In this document: positions 57,308 to 64,000 of the stretch, piece after piece | Numbering within the stretch: the first letter of the stretch is position 1 | Layout: each line of letters opens with the position of its first letter | NCBI GenBank assembly: GCA_023014365.1 | Contig: JAEBUN010000047.1 | Location: forward strand, 186,001 to 250,000 | DNA from: Lepiota brunneoincarnata | Taxonomy: Eukaryota > Basidiomycota > Agaricomycetes > Agaricales > Agaricaceae | Direction: 5' to 3' | Length of the DNA stretch: 64,000 nt | Position numbers and translations under genes: made by a program | Notes under the pieces: generated by a model | What the model was told of the DNA's origin: nothing | Databases searched by the model: none | What the model saw: only the letters and a program-made list of their open reading frames with translations

Positions 57308-58545
57308 TCAAACACCATACATCTTCCTTGCATTCTCTCTAGCCTCATTCATAACACGCTCTGCATCCCATCCATCACCAGCCACCTGAGCAACAAATTC
57401 CGCGGTCCAGGGGATCATGGCCGTATGACATAAGGGGAGTTTCTTTCCTTTGAGTTCGGGGAGCGTATCGTAGAGGTTGGCTGGGACCATGTAAGGAGCG
57501 TCTGTTTCGAGGAGGATGCGGAGGGGTTGGGTTGGGTTGGCGGTGGCCATGTTTTTGATGACGGTGGAGGTATCGGTGTTGGACGAGTAGGTTATGACGC
57601 CTATGCAGACAGGTTGGTAAAAAAATAATAATAAAGAGGAAGAGATGGGAGTGCGGACCTGTGATGCCAATGTAAAGGTTGGGAAAGTGATCGAGGAGGC
57701 GTTGTGCAAACTCGGGGGTGTCAGTGAAACAGTGTACGTGAATCTGAAGAGAGTGAATAACAATGGAAGGGGTGCGGGGAAGAGTGGGCCTTGCCTTGTG
57801 TTCACGGGGGACGAGCTCTTTTAGGATGGATTCGGTGTCCTCATCTGCTTCGCGAGTGTGTATGGTGAGAGGTTTGCCAAGGTGGACGGCTTGTTTGAGT
57901 TGTCGACGAAAGACTTGTCGTTGGATGTCGCGTGGGGAGTTGTCGTAGTGGAAATCGAGGCCGATCTCACCCCAGCCAACACATCGTGGATGCGACATGG
58001 CTTGAGTGCTATGAGAAGGTGTGAGCGTAGGATGATGAAAAGAGTAAGATAAGAGGAATACATTTCGTTCTCAACATCGTCAGTGTAGAGCTTTGCTTCA
58101 TGGCTGATGAGGAAGGTGGTCAGAGGGGGTGGGGAGGAGGAAGTGGAGAGAGTCTGAGAGACTGACGGATGGACACCTGGAGGGAGAATCAGCCTCTGAC
58201 AGAAGGAGAGAACGAGAACTGACCCATGACAAACCAGTAGTCTATCCCAGCCCATTTCTGGAGACGATCATCGGGAGTAAGAGCCGAGTCGGCAAACTCT
58301 CTCCAGATCTTGCGAACGGGAGCTTCGCACCAAACATCGATGATAGAATGGATGTTCCTATCAGCATAGAGCGCACGGAAGAGGTCAAAGGCGTTGTCGT
58401 GCTTTGCAGCGCCTTTGTACCGCTGGCGGTAGAACTCAAAGGTGGACGCGATGTGTGTGTGCGTATCGACAATGGGGGCAGTGGCTGGAGGGGGCGGAAG
58501 CAGGAGAAAGTGTTCTTGGGGAGTGTTTGATCGTTTCTTGCCCAT
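57308..58545 (-). CDS. TatD-family metal-dependent hydrolase (Scn1/Cut9-interacting type)
   Basis: TIM-barrel metalloenzyme of the TatD family (DNase/deoxyribonuclease-like). Model: 58224..58545, 58167..58176, 58062..58103, 57795..58008, 57659..57743, 57308..57600; 321 residues with an open frame. Metal-binding and family motifs: IVDTHTHIAS, YWFVMGVHPHEA, GWGEIGLDFHYD, PLTIHTREADED, IHVHCFTDT and LLETDAPYM. Exon 2 has only 10 nt, and the intron 57744-57794 has a GC donor; both are needed to reproduce conserved HPHEA and HKIHVHCF. Closest in style to the fungal Scn1 branch. A decayed copy lies at 20.66-21.3 kb. Confidence 0.88.
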
Positions 58546-58689
58546 GGTAGAGAACAAGACTGTGCGCGTTATCAGCCGACGGTGCATAGATAGCGTGGGA
58601 ACAAACATGGCTCGACAATGAAATACTTTTGACCTGGATATCCTCAATAGTGCGATCATGTCGTGCCCTGTAGTGAGTCACTGTACAAT

Positions 58690-59460
58690 TTCATGACCGC
58701 CTAGCACAACTGTCAGAGAAAGCACATGTCTTTGTACCAAGTCCATCTCCGAGCATCTATGTACATGAATTGTTCAAGCGCTCATCCCCAGGAGAGTACA
58801 TCAGATTAATAAGCGATAAGAGCGTCCACTGCACGAACAAATCGTCCAATTCGAATTAAGAGTTCTCCCCCCTACTCTTTATCCGTCAGGTTCCAAGGCC
58901 AATGGATGTCATCTCCAAGCGTACTGGGTAAGGTTGATAAAATGGGCCGGTTGACCGGATTCAAAACCTGTGCGATTCCGCACACTATATTGAAAGCATT
59001 CACCAATAGAATCAGGATCCTTAGGTGTTCCGAGAAGACCCTCCTCCACATCTAGATTGATCCATGAGTCCATCAGGAGAGACTCTTGGAAGCCTACGGA
59101 GCTGGAATCCGTGTGGTTTTCTGTCTCTTCTCCTTTTTCATCCGAACCCGCAGCTTTTCCTCTGCCTCCTTCGTCGCAGGCAAGTATCCCAACGAAAATG
59201 GTTCTCATTCCCCGAGTTCTCCGACTTGGAGAGAACACAAGCCGGCACATTCGCCATGCCCACCTTTGTGAAAACTTGAATCGCCACATCCTCCTCTGTA
59301 TCCCTCTCCCAAAACTCGTCGCTGTTGTTCATTTTGGCCTGCCTCCCATGTTTATGTTTCTTTTCTGGCTTTTTCCTAGGTCTGTCGTCGTCGTCATCGT
59401 CATCATGGTAGCCCTCAGGTGCCTGAAGCAAGATACCAGTGATACCAGTGCCGTGTACCG
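58690..59460 (-). pseudogene. Inverted, decayed 3' end of the HET-like gene
   Basis: Minus-strand copy of 50860-51620: LLQAPEGYHDDDDD, RPRKKPEKKHKHGRQAK, TEEDVAIQVFTKVGMANVPA and SWINLDVEEG match the C-terminus of the 859-residue protein. Frames change near 59160-59200, and the lysine-rich stretch is shortened. The 3' flank is included (58700-58900). No 5' portion is present. Confidence 0.85.
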
Positions 59461-59464
59461 CTAA

Positions 59465-59605
59465 GCATCGCGCGGGTGCGTTCTTACATTCTCATGTGCA
59501 CCCCTGAAAAAGCGTGCCCTCTTTCTCAGCACCGATTCCCGCGTGCTAGCAGTGAAGAACTGCAAAAATCAGGGACACAGTTGAGCGCTGAGCTGATAGC
59601 GAATT
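59465..59605. repeat. Short dispersed repeat, copy 2
   Basis: Second copy of the 53195-53345 repeat, about 130 bases with small indels. Confidence 0.8.
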
Positions 59606-59642
59606 GCGAGGGGCGACTGGTCCGAGCAGCGCCCAAAGTCAA

Positions 59643-59664
59643 CCCCCCCCCCCCCCCCCCCCCC
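59643..59664. repeat. Run of 22 C
   Basis: Homopolymer immediately before the SYG1 relic and just after the 59465-59605 repeat, so it marks a junction between unrelated blocks. Its true length may be wrong, because such runs are hard to sequence. Confidence 0.9.
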
Positions 59665-59679
59665 GGGTCGTGAGAACAT

Positions 59680-60235
59680 CCTTGACATAACGGAACAAGG
59701 CCCGAATATCCTGATTCACATATTTATTGTTGGACTGCTGGAGATGTTGCGTCGGGTTAACGGAGTGTCTGTGAGTTTATCCCACGATTGCTTTACCTAT
59801 AATCCATGTCGATATTTCGTTCTACCAGATCGTCTCGAGAACGAACATATCGGTAACATGGATCAATTACAGTAGTTCCCCTCCCATATATACACGACGC
59901 CAGCCATTCCAGAGACCACGGCAACGATGGCCCTGAATAACTTCCTGAATCACCGACACCCACAAAAGATAAAAACGGTCACCTAGAATTTAGGTTGATT
60001 CAGAAGCCAAATTTAAGGGCTTCTGGAAGAGGCTGGACGAGGATAGAAAGCGTAGATTAGTGTAACTTCTTAGGCTATGTGTCGATTGAACATTGATTAG
60101 CCATAAACGGATTCACGCTTCCGTTCCCCTGGTACAGACATGGCTAGGGAGAAAATGTCGAAGAGAGCAATGTAACGTTAGCTTCGGGCATGTCTTCGAG
60201 GTCACGCATATCAACCAAGTAGTTTAGCTGAAGGG
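59680..60235 (+). pseudogene. SYG1/XPR1-type gene, 3' relic
   Basis: Plus-strand remains of the last SYG1 exons and 3' flank. EQGPNILIHIFIVGLLEMLRRV matches the 10.4-kb copy. Then follows an intron with the same ending (TTTCGTTCTACCAG), the exon coding for LENEHIGNMDQL (now with an early stop), and HLEFRLIQK. Bases 60085-60235 match the reverse complement of 5780-5900. All upstream exons are missing. Confidence 0.8.
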
Positions 60236-60556
60236 ATGTGTGTAATAGCTGTCACAGTTGGTCCCCGATTTTCGCAGGGCCAGTACCACTGATCGCATCA
60301 AGCTTGAGTTTGCAAGTTACATCCTTATGAGCATAGTAAATCAACTAAATCGATCACAATCAGGATATACATGGGCGTGGGCCGGTACATGCGATAAGAG
60401 GACGGCATTTGTGTCTACCCAAGTACAACTTACAAGAGGGCGAGCATTTCTGATACTACGTACTGCATACTGGAATCGCAAACAAATTTCAAATTCCACC
60501 GACAACCGAAGACGATAGGTGACAGAATGTTCACTGGGGAAAATATGAAACAATGG

Positions 60557-60974
60557 TCATTGAGTGAGTTGGCAGCACTGGTAGTTGTCCCCTCCAGGGC
60601 AGAATGGTCCTATAAGTGGGAAAGCGTTAGTCCGATTCCTACAGCACGATGGCGAACAGGGAGTGTCAGCATGGCTTACTAGAATCAAAGTGACCAGAAC
60701 AGCCATTCGAGGTCCAGTCACAATAAGAAGCACCGCCGCAGGGGTTCTCCCGTGCCGAATCCCCCCGCCCAATCACACAGCACTGGATATCGTTTCCGTC
60801 GAAAGGGCAGGCAGGGGCACTCGTCCTTGCCCCGCGGTACCGGTCGCAGGTCGCAGTGGAAACACAGATGCCGTATCGCCCCCAATTGCCCGTCGCTGCG
60901 CTGCCCGTGCAACGGCCATTGAGTGCGGCAATGGCGGCAATTGGGAAGAGGGAGAGGAGATAAAACGAGAGCAT
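60557..60974 (-). CDS. Small secreted cysteine-rich protein, two modules
   Basis: Exons 60680..60974 and 60557..60609; 115 residues. Signal peptide LSFYLLSLFPIAAIAAL, then RCTGSAATGNWGRYGICVSTATC, a spacer, and CPFDGNDIQCC. A second module follows with CGGASYCDWTSNGCSGHF and CPGGDNYQCC. The ICVSTATC...CP-x-IQCC pattern is the cysteine-rich module often found in fungal secreted proteins next to lysozyme-like or peptidase domains; here it occurs alone, twice, with about 12 cysteines. Extracellular location is well supported; a wall- or bacteria-directed role is inference. Confidence 0.78.
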
Positions 60975-61989
60975 TGTGGTGGATGTAGAGGGCAACTGGT
61001 GCTAAGGATGAGAACCTAGAACTTGAAAATGGGTTTCAAAAGAGAATTTTGCCCCAGTACGAGGGGGTCAACTTGCGACTTAAGTACTTATATCCTGAAA
61101 CTGCAGTAGTGCATGTACGTACCTCGAGGGCATTGGTGGAAGCCGCAAGGTGATCGGGGAGGGGTAAAGGTGGAGATTGTGTACCAGTATGCTCATACAA
61201 TGCAGGGAACTCTGGGGTCACCATGAGGCCGCAGCGCAGCGCCAAGTCTATTTGACCCCTTCCTTGTATTGATTTCGGCATACTGACGATCCATACTCTA
61301 AGACGATAATGGGTAATCATCATCTAACGCCCGCCATCCATTGAATGGCACGGATCAGAAGGTTCTAGCCTTGATGCCTTCCTATTAACTTTCTCCTTTC
61401 AAACGAAAAAACAAGGCTTGACATCTTCACGGGGTAGATGCGAGGGTGGGGGGAAGGGATCCCGTGCGATGTCCACAAGCGCATAAGGGAAACAAGAACA
61501 AGGACCTCAGTTCCGAATAAGAACGTCGCAACGTAACTGGCAGTGCCGGCGGCAATTCAACCCCAAGCTTGGTCAGTAAATGATGGGAGCACGTTCGGAG
61601 GTTAGACCACCAGCCTAGCCCCGGGACCAAATCATGGTGTGGGTAACCCATTCTTTAGCGTCGTAGGACAATTCACACAGCCATCGACAAGAAAGTGGAT
61701 TTCGTTTGTTTGCGGACAGATACAGACGCCTATTGGTTTGTGAGTTGCACGCACGTGTAACCAGTCCATGCCCTCTGGGATTCCGAGTCCCGACAACAGA
61801 TTAATAGTACACAAACTACTGACACAATAATTGCAAACCTTTCATTTCATGCTGTCTAAACCTCGTCGAATATCTTTGTACTAACTCTCAAGACTACATT
61901 AAAGCCGGCTACCTCGCCCCTCAATCACAACCACCCCTCCCCTGTCATTTTCGTCGCCTCAGCACCTGTTGGAAGGACAACGTTTTCTA
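60975..61989. other. Intergenic with one suspicious short frame
   Basis: The minus-strand frame 61632-61814 contains IGVCICPQTNEIHFLVDGC, resembling a segment on the minus strand at about 63250-63320 (GYGICLSTTDIHFFVDG). No full gene can be built. Nothing else recognised. Confidence 0.35.
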
Positions 61990-62414
61990 GACTTTTGATC
62001 CACATGCCCAACCTCCGTTGCACGTCCCTCGATCCTGCTTACGCATTCGCTGTTCTAGCTACCAAGTTCCTCCACACCAACTTTTCTCATCATTTCAGGC
62101 ACCTCTCCGCCCTCGAACTCGACGACTTTCATAAAAAAAAAGAGTGACTAGTCGTCTCGCTCATCCCTCATCCTGAGCTCTCCCAGCTTTTGGATGCCTT
62201 GTGCTCTAGGCGCATTAGGCCTGTTGCTGTGGATCCGGACGAGAATGATTGGGTACACGAGCCGACTGTTGATTGGGTTTATTGGGAGCGCCATACCAGG
62301 CTTGAGGTTTCCACTGTTAGGTGTTCATCTTCGGGATTCAAATTTACGGCTGGTGATAGGCTTATTATTAATATGCTGGAGGGGCTGAGGGTAGAAGTCG
62401 GCCCCGCATTATGA
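61990..62414 (+). pseudogene. F-box gene relic (C-terminal part)
   Basis: Relative of the 21.3-kb gene. A scrap of the MHNLHCISL region (MPNLRCTSL) at 62006 and of FFHHFKHLSILEL (FSHHFRHLSALEL) near 62085 is followed, after a deletion and a poly-A tract at 62132-62141, by an open stretch (62190-62414) with DENDWVHEPTVDWVYWERH, against DENDWVRDPTVDTVYWEHH. Upstream two thirds absent. Confidence 0.78.
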
Positions 62415-63581
62415 GGGCCCAGATAAAACAGACATTCTTAACTAAGCGAGTTTGATAAGTTTGATCATAAGGATAGCACAAGGATTACTTGACGGAGCTC
62501 GATACTGAGTAAGCTGAGATGAAGGGGACGGGGCTTGAGGAAAGCCGGGGAAACTTCAGATGGTGAGGCCGAGGAAAGAGCGAGGTCGGGTCACCCCGGG
62601 ACCCTGCCACCGGCTGGCTACACCCATACCAGGTCTTGTAGGAAGGGAAGGGGGGGGGGGGGGGGAAAGAAGACGAAAGGTATGGCCGGGGAGGGTTTTA
62701 GGAAGGGGGCTGGCTACTGTGTGGTATACGTACGAAATCGGGGTGGGAGTAGGAGTGAGGGGTGTGCTACTGTAGTGTGACCACATATATCTGCCCTCGA
62801 ACGAGCATCAGCAGCCGGCTCAATGCCTTGCCAGGTGCCCCGCTTCTTGACACACGGAGAGCTAGGTAGTGGCTGGTGGGGGCAAGTGTTCTGATCTACT
62901 CTAAACGCAAGATTTGGATTGTTTTCTTGGTTCAAACTTCACGCAGCCAATAGTTCTTGGCTATTATATACTAATTGAAACACGAAGCATTCAATATAAG
63001 TTCCCTTGATCACGAATTGGACAAGCTACCTTGATTGTGGCAATTTGGCAAAGTTCTGTATGTCCAAGATGACCACTGCCCAGTTCTAGAATACTCGCAC
63101 ACACGGCAGTACCTATGTCAGACACGCATCTGCATTTCCGTTTGAAGCAACACAAACCGCACCACTACTCCCGCATTAGGCTGCTGATCGCGAAGCGAGC
63201 CCACCATCAAAATGCGCAATTTGGATGGACACGGCGAATCTCTCCATCGTACCATGACATAGTTCCGTCAACAAAAAAGTGGATATCGGTTGTGGAGAGA
63301 CAAATGCCATATCCAAGTCCTGCTGGTGGTATAGTCGCGGGTTATATATGCATTGTGCTCATTCTCCATTCTGAATCCGCTCTCAACCCATTCCGGGCCA
63401 ACCAAATAATTACAGTAAAAAAACTCCGACAAAATCATCACTTGTTCCGTTTTGTACAGCGCATGCATGATCCAAATTCACGTCGGGGCTGGAGTAAAAA
63501 AAAGTTGTCAAGGTCTAAACAAGTCCAAGAACGGAGCCTGATGACGTACCCAATTCACACTCAACAAATGCCAAAGGCCAT
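62415..63581. other. Intergenic with a run of 16 G
   Basis: The G run lies at 62650-62665 in a purine-rich stretch. Minus-strand 63250-63320 carries the decayed segment mentioned above. No gene recognised. Confidence 0.45.
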
Positions 63582-64000
63582 TTAATTGTAAAAGATCGAC
63601 TGAGGAAGGAGTCAATGTCAACTGTGAGACAGTACAAATTCGAGTAATAGATATGCGAACCTGGCCGACATACGGATTGGTGCATCCCGGCTTGATTCGG
63701 GGATTGCAAGCGTACAAGTTTTGAACAGTGGTGCCCACTTCACGGGCGATGGGATCACAGGTATCGTCTGGTTCAACAAAGTGGACTCGGTTACAGTGCC
63801 ATGTCGCAGGCACGACCTCGATCAGGGTGACGCTGGTTTCAGCTACGAGCAGCACAATAAGTAATATGGATATTCGTCATATCCAGAAACAATCACGTTG
63901 ATAGCACAGTGGAACGACACCGTTCGCAACTACGAGCGACAGAGTCGGCAACATGGATATTGATCGAAATAACGAGGCGGGTACGGATGTATTGAATAAT
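63582..64000 (-). CDS. Secreted single-LysM protein 3, 5' end outside the window
   Basis: Third LysM gene, on the opposite strand to the other two. Exons in the window: 63661..63842 and 63582..63599 (stop at 63582). The module runs from CNRVHFVEPDDTCDPIAREV through NLYACNPRI to NPYVGQ. The exon starts at the same point and phase as exon 3 of LysM2, and the intron upstream (63843-64000) again holds a near-duplicate intron end/exon start. The signal-peptide exon should lie just beyond the right edge. Confidence 0.75.

Noticed and set aside
57741..57800. Extra 17-residue loop in TatD from reading through 57744-57794
   Set aside because: Family sequence continues directly across a 51-nt GC-AG intron.
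62535..62786. Overlapping frames around the 16-G run
   Set aside because: Produced by low-complexity purine sequence; all frames stay open for lack of stop codons.
1..64000. CRISPR arrays, bacterial operons, tRNA or rRNA genes
   Set aside because: No regularly spaced short repeats, no ribosome-binding-site organisation, and no cloverleaf or rRNA signature was recognised; the gene structure is eukaryotic.
1..64000. Intact transposons
   Set aside because: No transposase, reverse transcriptase or integrase frame and no long terminal repeats were recognised; the repeats seen are segmental copies of cellular genes.

Overview
The window is nuclear DNA of a filamentous basidiomycete. The genes are dense and split by many short introns of about 45-70 nt with GT/GC...AG ends, and the families are those expanded in Agaricomycetes: FunK1-type kinases, F-box proteins, a HET-like protein, LysM and CBM19-like secreted proteins, and a UbiA prenyltransferase. 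A Ceratobasidiaceae/Rhizoctonia-like source fits, but that assignment is inference from family content only.

Left third (1-17.3 kb): an unequal tandem segmental duplication of a minus-strand block that contains a PCNA gene, a FunK1 kinase gene and a SYG1/XPR1-type EXS-domain gene. Three FunK1 copies are present (696-3162 and 7404-9871 appear intact; 12806-15316 carries a frameshift). There are two PCNA copies (15967-17220 complete; 3701-4640 lacking its 5' end) and two SYG1 copies (5900-6610 internally deleted; 9893-12041 with its 3' end fused to sequence from another unit). A further SYG1 3' relic lies on the plus strand at 59.68-60.24 kb, so debris of this block is also dispersed.

17.3-30 kb: poorly recognised small genes, a decayed TatD fragment directly upstream of an intact single-exon F-box gene (21.34-22.79 kb), a seven-exon membrane protein (24.28-26.55 kb) and a secreted single-pass surface protein (27.67-28.55 kb).

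30-42 kb: two tandem duplications of secreted-protein genes, first a pair of one-LysM proteins (31.3 and 33.2 kb) and then a pair of CBM19-like proteins (36.6 and 39.8 kb), separated by an F-box gene. A third LysM gene is cut by the right edge.

43-64 kb: an MFS sugar/quinate-type transporter, a large HET-like membrane protein, an F-box gene, a COQ2-like UbiA prenyltransferase, a TatD-family metal-dependent hydrolase, and a small two-module cysteine-rich secreted protein. Between them lies a mosaic of relics: F-box fragments, an inverted copy of the HET 3' end, and SYG1 debris next to a 22-nt C run.

There is no evident single operon-like system. The themes are recent local duplication with gene fusion and decay, and small secreted proteins likely to act at the cell surface or on chitin/glycans. 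The most unusual intact gene is PCNA, with an acidic/basic insert of about 100 residues. Exon models below were built by hand from splice sites, reading phase and family conservation; those with exact joins keep an open frame from start to stop.
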